Below, in pieces: positions 45,457 through 57,937 of a stretch of 64,000 bases of DNA. The notes under the pieces are model-generated. The model made no database searches. It was not told the origin of the DNA and was given only the letters and a program-made list of their open reading frames with translations. Numbering within the stretch: position 1 is the first letter of the stretch; each line of letters begins with the position of its first letter. Both the position numbers and the translations under genes were made by a program. This stretch comes from Glycine soja (lineage: Eukaryota; Streptophyta; Magnoliopsida; Fabales; Fabaceae): contig NC_041016.1 of assembly GCF_004193775.1 (NCBI RefSeq), positions 30,410,644 to 30,474,643 on the forward strand, given 5' to 3'.

Positions 45457-46123
45457 ATCATCCTTTCTCATTTTGAAGAACACAGTGATTTGGATAATGA
45501 GGTCAAAGAAGAAAAAGATGAAGGTCAAGATGATGAAATGTTCATGGGATTAATCAACAAGATTAAAATCCAAAAGTTTTATATTAATATTAGAATCATT
45601 ATAAATGATTTTCTTTTAGATATAGTGACTCTATTTGACACAGGAGCTAATTCAAACTGTTTTTTAGAAGGACTAATTCCTACAAAATTATTTGAGAAAC
45701 CTCGGAGAAATTAAGTACAGCAAGTGGCTCAAAACTAAAGATTATTTATAATCTATCCAGTGCAACCATAGAAGACCAAGGTCTTAGGATTGAAAAAAAA
45801 TTTCTTCTGGTACAAAACCTTAAGAATGAAGTAATCCTAGGAACACCATTCATCAGATCATTGTTCCCTCTCCACATATCCAAGGAAGGAATAACCACTT
45901 GGCACTTGGGAAGAAAAATCACCTTTGATTTCTCTACTAAACCAATTGGAAGAAACATAAACTTCATAGAAAAGAAGATTAGCCAAATCAACTTTTTAAA
46001 AGATGAAGTTTCTTTTAGTAATTTTCAAATCCAACTAGAAAAACCCCAATTGAGGGAAAACATCCAATCTCTGCTACAACACATCCAATCAACAATTTGT
46101 TCCGATCTGCCACACATATTCTA
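45457..46123 (+). pseudogene. Pararetrovirus-like polyprotein, protease part
   Basis: An open stretch reads through an acidic region to LFDTGANSNC, the aspartic protease active site of retroelements and caulimoviruses. After a frame break at about 45715 it continues with EVILGTPFIRSLFPLHISKE. Stops and a frame change separate it from the reverse transcriptase. No movement-protein or coat-protein region is recognisable upstream, so the 5' half of the genome is missing. The family assignment to Caulimoviridae, rather than a gypsy element, rests on the whole layout: no LTRs, and a downstream overlapping ORF. Confidence 0.65.
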
Positions 46124-46208
46124 GAATCGAAAAAAGCATATAATTGATCTCCCTTATGAAAAAGATTTCTCTGAAAAATAAATTCCCACAAAAGCCAGAC
46201 CAATCGAA

Positions 46209-47482
46209 ATGAATGAAGAACTCCTTCAATATTTCCAAAAAGAAATTAAGGATCTCCATGATAAGGGATTAATAAGGAAGAGCAAAAGCCCTTGGTCTTG
46301 TGCTGCTTTCTATGTCAACAAGCAACCACAACTTGAACGAGGAACACCTCGTATAGTCATAAATTACAAACCTTTGAACCAAGCCTTACAATGGATTAGG
46401 TATCCTATTCCAAACAAGAAGGATTTACTCAATAGGCTAAACTCTTCAAAAATATTCTCAAAATTTGACATGAAGTTAGGATATTGGCAGATCCAGATAA
46501 AGGAAACTAATAGGTGCAAGACTACCTTCACAGTTCCCTTTGGGTAATATGAATGGAGCGTTATGCCATTTGGTCTAAAGAATGCCTCTTCTGAATTCAA
46601 GAAAGTTATGAATGACATTTTCAATCCATATTCAAAATTTTCCATTGTCTATATTGATCATGTCTTAATTTTTTCTCAAACCATTGAACAACATTTTAAA
46701 CATCTGCAGACCTTCATTAATATTGTCAAACAGAATGGTCTCGTAGTTTCCCAAACCAAAATTAATCTTTTTCAGACAATCATCTGATTCCTTGGTCACA
46801 ATATTCACCAGGGAACAATTATACCAATTGACAGGTCAATCGAGTTTGCCAACAAATTCTCAAACCAAATCTTAGACAAAACCCAGTTGCAAAGATTTCT
46901 AGGTTGTCTAAATTATGTTGGTGAATTTGTACCTACTTAAACAATATTGTCAAACCATTACATGATAGGTTAAGAGAAAATCCACCTCCTTGGTCTAATA
47001 TTCACACCCAGGTTGTCAAAGAAATCAAGTTCAAAGTTCAATCTATAAAATGTTTGTATCTTCCAATTCTGCAGGCATTCAAAATTTTCGAAATAGATGC
47101 ATCTGACAAAGGTTATGGTGGTATCCTCAAACAAAGAGCCAATACCCAAGAAAATGTCATTGCATATACTTCAAAGCATTGGAATTCTGCACAACAAAAA
47201 TATTCAACTGTTAAAAAAGAAGTTTTAGCGATTGTTTTGTGCATTTCCAAATTTTAATCTAATTTGTTAAATCAAATGTTTCTTATCAGGGTTTATTGCA
47301 AATCAGCCAAAGACATTTTACAAAAAGATGTTAAAAACCTTGCCTCAAAACAAATATTTGCTAAATGACAAGAAATTTTAAGTGTTTTTGATTTTGAGAT
47401 AAAGTATCTCAAGGGCACTTCAAACTCTTTACCTGACTATCTTACCCGTGAATTCTTACAGAAAAATTATTATGCCGCCTAA
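46209..47482 (+). pseudogene. Pararetrovirus-like reverse transcriptase/RNase H, broken
   Basis: Segments in the right order include GLIRKSKSPWSCAAFYVNKQ, PRIVINYKPLNQ, FSKFDMKLGYWQIQI, MPFGLKNASSEF and the active-site box. The box here reads YIDH instead of the family YIDD, so one of the two metal-binding aspartates is lost. RNase H residues (FEIDASDKGYGGIL) and a domain end at 47482 follow. Interruptions include a TAA after TVPFG, a TGA near 46787, and several stops and frame changes after 46920. The element is old and inactive. Confidence 0.7.
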
Positions 47483-48934
47483 GGCATCTAGTACCTCCTT
47501 TCAGGGAGAAAGGAGTAGCAGAAAAGGTTTCAAGTTGGCTCTACCAGAGTCATCCTCAAATAAAATTTCACCCTCAAAGACTAGGTCATCAACCCAATCT
47601 GGGCCATCAACCCATAAATGTAAACAACAAGATGGGTCATTTACCCTACTCGTTGAAATCAAACCTAAGTCATCCACTCAGGAACCTTCAAAGAACCAAA
47701 CATCAAAACAAGCCAAGGCTGACTATGCCTTTCCAATCGAGACACTTTTGGCCCTTCAAGAAATTGGCCTAACAAAAATCCCAAAGAAAACATGGGCTGA
47801 CATAGCCTTTGAATCAAATGATGAGTCTCAAATTGATCTAAAAACCTTAATCCAAAAAGCCAAAGGCACAAAATTTATCTGCAATTCTCCAAAAGAAAAA
47901 CAAATAATAACCCCAATGTCAACACCAGCCCCAAATTTATTTGCAATTTACAAAAATAATTTTTCAAGTGTTTTGCAAATGGAGTCGGAATATTGGGACA
48001 AGAATCCCTTTAAATCTATAGCCAAGGCGTTTCCACCCGGATTCCATTACAAACCAACAACAATCAACATAACAAGGACCTTTTATGAATTCATTTTAAT
48101 AGATTCAGACTCAGTTTCTATTAAATATTTCAAAGATCCAAAAGAACCCCTTTTAAACACCCACTCTACAATCAAAATTTTAAAAGTTCTGCAACCCAGA
48201 CAATTTGGATACAATTTGAATGAAATCAAAAAATTTCTATACCTTTTTATCCAAGAGGATACACCTATTGGGACTATATGGATGCCTAGACCAAAGTGTA
48301 TTGACATCAAAACAACAAATATAAGCACTCATGGCTTATTTACTTCAAGACTAACACAATTTATAATTTTTCAAATTGGTTCCTTCAGTGGTGGTACTTT
48401 TTTGGACCAATCCCGAAAATTTTCCCTGAGCAGGTTCAACAAGGATTTGCACAGTTCAACAAGCATTTTAACTCTCAAGAATCACAAATTCTAGCTGATT
48501 TAAAATATTTTTCCAGTTTTACTTTGTCCTGGATATTTTCATCGCAATACAGGTATAGCAAAACAGAAAACAACAAGCAATTTCCATCCCTTCAGCGACA
48601 TGGATTTGTCAAGTGGTGGAATCAATTTGACACATCAAAAGCACAATCAGATAAGGTGAAAATCTGGTTTAAAGCTCACCTAGAGTTCCTGAAAGCACCT
48701 GATCCAAAGACTTCTTTGTTTCTCAATCAGAAGTCCCAATTTGCTACCTTCCTAACAAGATCTAACTCAAAGGAACATCTCACGAAAAAATTAAAAGAAG
48801 TTTTGCAATTGCTCCAAATCCAAGAAGAAGGGATTTCTTCCTCAAAGAAAGAAGACATCAATTCTTCTAATCATGATAATGATTTTTACCAAAATGAAGA
48901 TGATTGTTTTGATATTTGTTTGAATGAACATTAA
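47472..48934 (+). pseudogene. Pararetrovirus-like downstream ORF, overlapping the RT end
   Basis: The ATG at 47472 lies inside the end of the RNase H frame (stop 47480-47482), so the two ORFs overlap by 11 bases in different frames, a compact layout typical of plant pararetroviruses. The N-terminal 120 residues are serine- and lysine-rich and low complexity; then come FYEFILIDSDSVSIK and a tryptophan-rich region. A missing base near 48228 and another near 48266 shift the frame, ending the first frame at 48494; a second frame continues to 48934. By position it would correspond to the inclusion-body/transactivator-like ORF, but I cannot confirm that. Confidence 0.55.
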
Positions 48935-49088
48935 TTTAGTTATCACCGTTACTGTAGAAATAGTTTCGGTATTTGTAACCCTTACTGTAGCTACAGTCAA
49001 ACTAAGTTTCTATAAAAAGAGGCTTCAAACTATTTTAATTTGTTTCCTACTTCTTTACTGTCCTTTTGATCCGTTCCACAGATATCTG

Positions 49089-49090
<2 letters not shown>

Positions 49091-49154
<64 letters not shown>

Positions 49155-49160
49155 GTATAC
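49091..49160. repeat. (TA)n followed by (GTAT)n microsatellite
   Basis: About 52 bases of TA followed by four GTAT repeats, located just after the pararetrovirus remnant, where copy 1 has non-repetitive sequence. Confidence 0.9.
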
Positions 49161-49561
49161 ATAATGTACAACTTATATTTTCTTGTGTAACGGTAGTTTG
49201 CCTTAAACTTTTTTGGTAATCTTTCAACGTCATATTTTATTTATTTATAATCTAAGAAATTAATTTAGTGAATCATAATTTTAATCGAGCCGTCCAATTT
49301 AGAGGTCAAAGATAAGGATGCTTTCAAGATGTCTTAACCTACCATTGAGTCACTTAGGATTGTATTGAGGACAACTCAAACCTTCCTTTGAGGGACTGGA
49401 TATCCTCCATTGCGTGAGACTAATGTAAAGGAGGCGACGTCATATGAGGCAATGCTTTAGGCATACGAGTTGCAGGAGGAGGTCCTAGAGGAAGTTTGGG
49501 AGTTGATGGAGGAGGACACGAAGGAGACCCCAACGATAATCTTACCAGGAACTTAGGCTAA

Positions 49562-52223
49562 CTCTACTAGAAAATTTACTTTTAACATCTATTAGAATAA
49601 CATTGGTTTTCTATAAAACCAATGTAAATGAAAACACAATAGCATAATCGTAAATAATATGACCTTGTTAACATTCATTTTTCAAAAAATCGATGTTAGC
49701 GTTAGTTTGTTAACATCAGTTTTTCAAAAATCAATGTTTTCGTGACTTCTTTAGCATCGATTTTTACAAAAACCAATATTAACCAACTCATGTTAACATC
49801 ATTTTTTGAAAAAAAAACTGACATTGTATTGTCCTATTTATAATATTTTTCGTGCTTTTGGAAATTCACTCATCTCCCTCACGCTTCTGGCAACCTCAAA
49901 CCCTTTGTCACTCTCACTCTCACTCTCACTCTTGTGACGCTGAAACCATTATCGTCAGTCTTGCTCATGATCGTCTAGGTTTTAGTGTCACTCTCGCTAT
50001 TGGTGTCACTCTCGCAGCGTTGAAACCAGTATCAGCACTATCACTTTCGGTCTCACTCTCGCTTATGGTCTAGGAGTCACTCTCATTCTCGCTCTCATGG
50101 TAGGTTTTTCTCTCGAAGCTTTATTGATTGTGTGTATCTTCCTCATTCTACATTGTAGGAAAAAAATTGGTTTTCTTTCGTCTGTGATTGTTGTTGTGCT
50201 GATTGTTGAACCTGAGATTAGTAGTAAGTGGTCATGGCTGAACAATGTTGTAATCACCACCAACATTGTCTCTACTACTACCACTACCAATGGTGATTAG
50301 TAGCCGTGAATTAAAGAGATTGATTAATGATTGTTAGTATAGATGTATTGATGTACTACCATAACCACTAAAGAGAGAACTAAGAATCCATGGGCTTTGA
50401 AGTTTTTTACTTCTAAATATCCAATCAAATTGATGGGTTTTGTAGGATATTAAGGATTAGAAAGAATAGATGGGAAAGTATTGTTTATTTTTTGCTTTTG
50501 CAACAGTAGTTAGTTAAGAAAGCTACAGAAAAGTTGCATTAGAGAAGCCTTTATTAGTTTGGAAGTTACATCAATATGAGTTTTTGTATCAATTACTTTT
50601 TATTTGAGAGAACTCTCTTTATTGTTGTGTGCGTACAAACAAACTCATACTGTTATGTCAAATCTATCATGTATTGGTATCATATTTTTGTTTTGCAGAT
50701 TTATTGGTATCATATTGTTATGTCAAATCTATTATATTATATTAGTTGCATGGAATAAGCTCTTAGATAAGCATGTTGCATAGTCAGTTTGTGCATGGAT
50801 CAGTTAGTGTCATGTTTACATTGTAAATGAGTTTAGAAACGATGGATGAAGATCAACAGAACTGGAAGGAAATGACTAACACAATGATGAAGATTAACAA
50901 AAAAAAAAACAGAGGAAATGTTCAATGTTGTTCATGTAATGTATCAATTTAGAAATTTCAAGACTATTCTCAAATAAACATGACATGATATAACACATTG
51001 GCTTATATTACTTTGTTTGTTAAATGTATCCTTATGGTGAAGTCAGTAGGTCATTTGCTATAAGATGGAAGGCTAAACTAGAGCATACTTGTCATCTACT
51101 AGACAATAGTAGCAACATGCACTCTATTACATACAACCAAGATCTGGTGAGCTCAACTCTACTAGTTGGTTGGACAGAACTTAGATATTTTTATGGGCTC
51201 ACTGAAAATCATCAAGTGACCTTGACCCACTTTGGGCAAAGTGTCTTCTTGCTTGCCATCTTCAAAAGCAACTCTGAACCAAAAGCTTGCCCTAAATGAC
51301 ACTTCTTGTACCACCAAGTTCCTAACTCAGTCACTTTCAAACTCCTGCTGAGTGAGTACAAAGTGACTTGTGGCAATTTGGTGAGTAATTAAACACTCCT
51401 TTGTATGTCAAATTTTAAAATGATATACATATCTAATATGAATTTAATGTTAATTTTAGGATGTGTCGAGTACCATGTACTCCTTTATGAAAGCTGCAGG
51501 ATTCACCAATCTGAACTTAGAAGGGATTACAAAGTATAGGATAGTTTATATTTGAGTTCCCAGATACAACTTCTAACTTTATTTTATTTTGGATTTATTT
51601 GTAATTAAAGTACATTATACTATAGTATTATCAATCTGTAATTTTTTGTTTATAAGTGTTAGTGGTATATATTTTGAGGGAATTGGAACATCCTAAACAC
51701 ATTTGTGAAAAATTTTTGTTTATAAGTACTCTTGGTGCATGACATATTTTGTTTAGAACTCTTAGTGATATATTAATTTGTGTAATTTTTTTTTATAATT
51801 CTTGGTGGTAAATTTTATAAATTTACCTTATTTTATGAGTTATATACAACTTTCAATGATAAACTGGCATGTGAATAGTTATAGGTTACTAATTAAAAAA
51901 ACAAATATGATATCAAAAAAATCCAAAAAACAACATCTGTTTTTAGAAAAATCGAAGTTTTCAGTACACAACAACATCTATTACTATCAAAACCAATATT
52001 ATTGTTTACTGACAACATCGGTTTTTTTTAAAACTGATGTTTGTGAGAACAAAATAACATTGATTTTTTAAAAATCGATGTTGTTTTTGCGTAAAACAAC
52101 ATCGGTTTTTAAAGAACCGATGTTAATGTTAATACTTTGACATCAGTAGTTTCAGTATCGATTAATAACTAATGTTAAAAGTCCTAAATAACCGATGTAA
52201 AAAATCTATTTCTAGTAGTAGTG
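49562..52223. mobile_element. CACTA element in block B copy 2, complete ends
   Basis: The left end CTCTACTAG (one change from CACTACTAG) and right end CTAGTAGTAGTG are flanked by TAA at 49559-49561 and 52224-52226. Subterminal ATCGGTTTT/AAACCGAT motifs lie at 49580-49840 and 51940-52200. It carries a B3-like gene fragment and a (CACTCT)n-rich stretch near 49910-50100. About 2.7 kb, with no transposase. Confidence 0.8.
51024..51555 (+). pseudogene. B3-domain-like gene fragment, copy 2
   Basis: Two exons (51024-51380 and 51460-51555) match those at 24772-25303, including GWTELRYFYGLTENHQVTLT and the shared TGA after KACPK. Substitutions between the copies fall throughout, with no sign that the frame is protected. 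Confidence 0.45.
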
Positions 52224-53058
52224 TAATTTAGTTGTTTGAGTTTTGGTATGGTATAGAGTGTGGGGTATAATGGAGGTTCATACGAGTTGGTCACGGAGGC
52301 TTGCCTTATATTTATCTCTTTTGCGAAATGTGTGCGGTTTTGTTTGTATACAAGATTTATATTGTTTATGATGTATGTGATGATGTCTTGTAATTGTTTT
52401 TTTGAGAAAGTTCGATTATATGGGAAAGTTTTAATTATTGAGTTTTTAATATTGTGGTTTGATGCATTGCAAGTTATCTTTCGTATTTCAAAGTTCCTTT
52501 GAGAATGATGCAAGTTTAATTGTGACTATCTGTTTAAAATATATAAAAGTTGAACTCCTTACTATTACGCTACTATGTCGGCACAATTGATGATTTTGGA
52601 TGAAGGAGAGAATTCTTCTTTTGGGTCTATCACTTCTCTTTTCCTTCTCTCTTCTTCAATGTTACTCACAACATAACAAAATTGTATACCAAAAGAGTAA
52701 ATATATTATCCTTACTATATCATTAATTATAAATTTTTGTTTAAATAATAATTTTGTATAATTCATTAATATATATTTCTTTACACAATAAAATGTAATA
52801 TAAAATATTATATTTTCACATCTCCCTTTTTAATTGGTTATTTTCATAAATGAAGTTATTAATGTTACTTTGCAGACAAACATAACCTCCAAAAAAATAT
52901 GTTTCTTTTCTATATATATGTATAATTCAGCCAAAAAATATGGATAATTAGATAAATAGATGGTTAAATTGTATTTAATGTTTACATTAAACGATTGTCA
53001 TATGTTATTTCACTATGGAAATTGAAATTATTTTTCTAAATATAATTTTTATATTAAG

Positions 53059-53059
<1 letters not shown>

Positions 53060-53121
<62 letters not shown>
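53060..53121. repeat. (TA)n microsatellite, block B copy 2
   Basis: TA run of about 62 bases, equivalent to 26702-26748. Confidence 0.95.
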
Positions 53122-53125
<4 letters not shown>

Positions 53126-53629
53126 ATCTTTAAATAAAATTTAAATAAAAATTGATCCATAATTTCTAATCTCTATATTTTTATATTAGCATGTTTATTT
53201 AATTTTATATTTATTTGAGATGTTTTTTTTACTGTCTTAAGTATGGTTTTCAATTTCACTTATTTAATAAATAAATAATTTTAATTCAATTAAGTCTATA
53301 TGATACTTTTTTTGCTTATAATATTTATTTTATATTTTATTTACTATAATAATTTTAATAATTTACTAACAATTATTTTTTAATAAATGTTTTTCAGATG
53401 AGTAGTCAATCAACTCAACTTCAAGTACAAAGATCTATATCAACTTAGAAAATCCTTATTTTGCAAAGTTTAAGATAGGGTAAAATGAACTTTCTTCTTT
53501 TATTTTATTTTATTATCCATATTTTGTAATATTCAACAAACAAAATTATTAGTTTATTCTAATTCTTTACTTGATGCAAATAAAAAATTATAAATTTTAT
53601 TCTAAATAACTACTTTGCAAAAAAAATAA

Positions 53630-54694
53630 AAATAGAGCAACATCAAATAAAAAAACTATCTTTTGCAAGTTCTGTCAGCATTGATCTTGATAAGAAAATG
53701 TCAAAAAATAGAAGATCTTTGTCATACATAATGTTCCTAAAATGGGTATGAGAATCACAATTCATGCAACAATCAATGAAATCGACCATACGTTTGGTTG
53801 AAATTATGTTGCATGTGAGAGATGCCAAAAGAAAGTTACAAAAGAGAAAAATCAATACACTTGTAGAGAATGTAAACGGTCATCCAATTATCTCATAACA
53901 AGATTTAATATTTGAATATAATGAATTATTTTTTATAACATAATTAAATAAATATTACAATTCTTAAAATCTTTTTAGGTTCAAGATACAATTGAAAGTC
54001 TCTGATGATACTAGTATAACAATATTCACAATATTTGATCCAGATGCATAACAAATTCTAAACACAATAGCATCTGAGCTCCTTCACACCCAAAATATAA
54101 AAGACATACCCTCAATGTTGTATACCCTTTGCAAACACACTTTTAATTTTAAAATCAAGCTCACAACTTGAAGGAAGGGTTTCAAACCTATACAATCACA
54201 ATGACTTTTACCCCACAAAATATCATTTAGCATGATCCTCTCCTCAAAGAAATTAAAGAGGTAACCATATTTATAATTTATTTACATTTTTGTCCACTAA
54301 TTAATATTTTTATTAAAAAAAGGAGTCCACTTCACCACAACAAACAACATCAAATGAGTGAGATGGAGAACTAATTATAAGTCAAAGCCCAATGCTATAA
54401 GCATCCAACAAGTTAAAAGGTGCATCTTCATCATTTAATGAAGAAGGTTATCAAATCTCACAAAGTCCATTAAGAAAAAAGGCTAATAAACAAGTTTTCA
54501 CAGGTCAAAGTCCAAAGCTACAAGCATCCGAGAAGTCAAAATATGTATCTTCATCATCAAATGAAGTTTATTCAATCTCAAAAAGTTAATTAAGGAGAAA
54601 GACACATAACCAAATTGTTTTGACATCAAAGTTTAAAAAGAAGCACACCAAAGAAAATAAAATTCAACATCAGGTCACCAGCAAAAGGAAATAA
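53630..54694 (+). pseudogene. RPA1-like pseudogene with zinc finger, second copy
   Basis: Zinc-finger residues CERCQKKV...YTCREC are readable at about 53810-53875, with the same TGA before NYVACERC. The exon end reads AACAAG|AT instead of |GT, so the splice donor is lost here. The OB exon ends at 54260 and the tail keeps its lysine-rich terminus (FKKKHTKEN...KRK) to about 54694. From 53993 onward this sequence is shared with units 1-3. Confidence 0.6.
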
Positions 54695-55118
54695 ATACAA
54701 AAAAGTATATTTGAATGAAAATTTTTTGGTGTTTTATTCGCATCCCTTTTATGTGCTTTACCATTATGATTGACTATTTTTATTTCATTAAATATATATA
54801 TTTTAGTTATTTTATTATGTCAATTTCACTTTATTCTTATATTGTTCTTATAAAAATTTATACACAAGGCTTACTTTTATCTTCACACTATTCAACTTTA
54901 GTTGAGTGATCAGCCTCCAATTTTGAAATATTTCCTTATAAATATAATGATAAAGAAAAAATATCTTGATTTATATGTAATTTTTTATCTCCTTTAACAA
55001 AAAATAATATAAAATATCATTGACAATTATACTTTTAAATTTGATTTATCAAATAAATAATTTATTTAAATATTTCTTTAATGATTTACAAATCTGCACA
55101 ACGCGTGAATATTTGTCT

Positions 55119-55140
55119 AGTTTGAGGAAACACGCAATCA
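55119..55140. other. Unoccupied CACTA target site
   Basis: Where units 1-3 read GTTTGAG-TAA-[element]-TAA-ACACGCAATC (right flank as in unit 3), unit 4 reads GTTTGAG-GAA-ACACGCAATC. There is a single copy of the target with one base changed and no element. Confidence 0.85.
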
Positions 55141-55416
55141 TAGTTTGTTTTTGTGTATGACTGTTATTAATATAGTATTGAATGTCATTATAATGTACTA
55201 TTGATGTAAATTTATCGTATGATAAAGCTATCAAAATAAACAAATTTATATTCTATACCTTCCCAGGAGTACAGTCTAAGGGGATTTTTATATTATATAT
55301 ATACTTTTAAGATTAAGAAAGCGAATTAGCTAAATTAACATCTTTAACTAGTAAATAAAAAAATCAAACAAACAAGGAAAACAAAGAAGTTCAACAAAAA
55401 ATATCAAATTATCAAT

Positions 55417-55502
55417 GGAAAGAGAGGGATTTGAACCCTCGATACAAAAATTTGTACAACGGATTAGCAATCCGACGCTTTATTCCACTCAACCATCTCT
55501 CC
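55417..55502 (-). tRNA. trnS-GCU: Plastid-derived trnS-GCU, full length (NUPT), unit 4
   Basis: An 86-base minus-strand copy with complete acceptor stem, anticodon GCU in GGATTGCTAATCC, long variable arm and T-arm. It is one of the two least decayed copies. It sits in AT-rich DNA resembling plastid spacer, so it is a plastid insert and probably not used. Confidence 0.75.
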
Positions 55503-57274
55503 GCAATTGAAAAATAGAATTACTTTGTTTATGTTATATCACATAAACAAGAAGAGCAAAAAATGGAGCTTGAGAAAAAAAAGACTTCTTTTTATCTTAT
55601 TTTTTATCTTATCTCTTTTCTTTCTATTTGATTTCGATTCATTATTATATTCTACATTCTTCTATTTTATATTTTCCAAAAAAATATTTTACTTCATAAA
55701 ATATTATTTATTTAATACACTTATCATAGAATAAAATTTAATAATATTATTAAATGTTCCATAATTACTCATTTCTAATAATTTTACATTTTTCTAAGAT
55801 ACCAAAAAGATTTAAATAAAAAATAAAAAATTAATCCCATGCACAATTTTGTTTGCCTGTGCATCGTAGGGTCAAAACTGAGTTCAGATAAGTAAACATA
55901 ACTATAATAAAATAAAAGTTAAATAATAATATTCATGCTATAATCGAATGGAAAGGAAAGAAAAGATGGGGAAAACCATGAATAACAAACAAAAAAGTGT
56001 CTGCTTGGAAAAAAAAATGAAAAGAAACAGGAGTAAAAGGTTGGCTTCAAAAAGAACAAATCTAAAATTTTCTTTCTTTTTAGACTTTTTCCCGAATTCA
56101 AAATTTAATTTTTTTTATTATTTTCTTTTTGTTACTCCTAACAAGTCTTAAATGTATTTATGGAGAGAAAATATTAAAAGAGGGAAAGTAATAAATATGA
56201 TAGGAAATGTAATAGATAAAATGAAAGACACAATAAATGTGCACATTTAATGATTCTAAAAAGAAATTGTAGTTTGTCTTTTGCTGGTATAAACAGACAC
56301 ACGTCATTGCATTTTTAGAGAATTGCTCAACACACATAAATTGACCATTAGACTGCAAAGATAGGGTGCAATTGGGCAACAAGGATCAGGGAAGAGAACC
56401 AACAAGATACTAGTCATCTGAGAGCACGCAGAGTAAGGGGAAGGAAGAAGAGCTAAGGAGCGTTTGAAGTACAAAGGTGAGTTCTTTAATTGTGTTTTTA
56501 ATTTTCATTATTGTTGCAACTGAGTTATTAATATTACAATTCAATTTGGGGTTTTGTGAATCTATCACTTAGTAATCCAAATCTGAAACAATAAAGGGTT
56601 ATTGTACGTAATGTTTGAAATTCATGGGATTAAATTTGTAATATGTATAAAAACACAGAGAGGGCATATGTGTAATTATGTAATCAAGGGTAATTCTCGG
56701 TTTCAATTTTTAAAACTAAATATGAAATTGATATGGGTGTGGGTGTCACAGAAATGGTTTTAAGCAAATCAAAAGAGTTTTTGTGTAAGTCGACTAAAAT
56801 ATAGGAGATAGCATTGTATACATGATGGAAATGAAGGATGTTACTGCCTACATTCATTTTCTTTGTATATAGGCCTATCTTAAGATGAAAAATTTAGTTG
56901 AGACCCTTGATTTTTTTTTTTTTACATGTGACCCTTAGAAGTTAACGTCTATCATTGTTCATAAATATTGGTTAGTACAAAGATCAACCATACACATGGA
57001 GTATATTTTTTCTAGTTTACTTTAACAAACAAAAGTAGCTCATTTTTAGCGTGACGTTTGATTTTATTGTCTGCAAGCTTTCACAATAGTAATTTTAAAT
57101 CTTATAGAAAAAATATTATTTTTAAAATTGTTCTTTCAGCCAAATTTAGAAAATGATAGTAATACACATCTTAATCTACATTTTAATGAATGTTTTATTT
57201 TAAATTAAAATTTATCAAAAATTGAAAAAAAAATTTAAATATCACTTATTATTTAAAATAAAATTTAATTAATA

Positions 57275-57556
57275 CTCCTTCCGTCCCATAATAAGTATCA
57301 TCTTAAATTTACATTATTAAGATCAAGAAAAGTTAATTAATAAATAGATGAGAGAGAATAATAATTTTATAAAATTAACCATATTATTAATATTACATTA
57401 ATTGAAAACCTAAAGTAATACTTGTTAAGAATATTAGTGAAAATCATTTAAAAAAATGGATATTAGTAAAAAAATAATATTACATCAAAAAATTAACATG
57501 ACACTTTGAGACTTATTTTTTCTTAGGCACTTATATTTTGATTAGAACAACAGGAG
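57275..57556. mobile_element. Stowaway-like MITE upstream of FDM-like copy 2
   Basis: It begins TA|CTCCTTCCGTCCCATAATAAG, close to the Stowaway terminal consensus, and ends with a loosely complementary GAACAACAGGAG followed by A|TA. About 280 bases with no coding capacity. Unit 1 lacks it together with flanking DNA. Confidence 0.5.
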
Positions 57557-57868
57557 ATATAAATAAAGAATTGGAAAATGAATTTCTCTTACTAACTATT
57601 CTCGTCTTTTAACCTATATGTGCAGTGTGTTGGAAAAGATGTAATTAGATAATTAATGTGTTTCTATAGAAATTTTTTATATATATTTATATTATTAGTT
57701 AAATTTTATTGAAATTTATAAAATAAAAAAATGTTACTTAACAAATTGTGATTTGTAATAAATTATGTTAGAGAGTGTACTCTTAATATATTTTTCTTTC
57801 AAACAATACATGCTCATTTATCCTATCAGTTTTTCCTCCTTTTATATTGCTTTTGAAACCAAAGAAAG

Positions 57869-57876
57869 TATAAAAG
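57869..57876 (+). promoter_or_regulatory. TATA box of FDM-like copy 2
   Basis: TATAAAAG lies 62 bases before the ATG at 57938 and is identical to the site in unit 1. Confidence 0.55.
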
Positions 57877-57937
57877 AATAAGTACTGAATTTTTGTTAGA
57901 AATTGATTTTTTTTCCAATGTTTGTCACTCAGCATCA

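Larger units (their letters stand above)
47793..54694 (+). repeat. Duplicated block B, copy 2
   Basis: Collinear with 22461-28065. This copy keeps the whole CACTA element and more pararetrovirus sequence. Bases 49161-49561 (no counterpart in copy 1) and 52224-53629 contain no gene I recognise. Confidence 0.85.

Noticed and set aside
45457..48934. A currently infectious virus genome
   Set aside because: The 5' half is missing, the polymerase active site is altered, and stops and frame changes interrupt every ORF; it is a genomic fossil.
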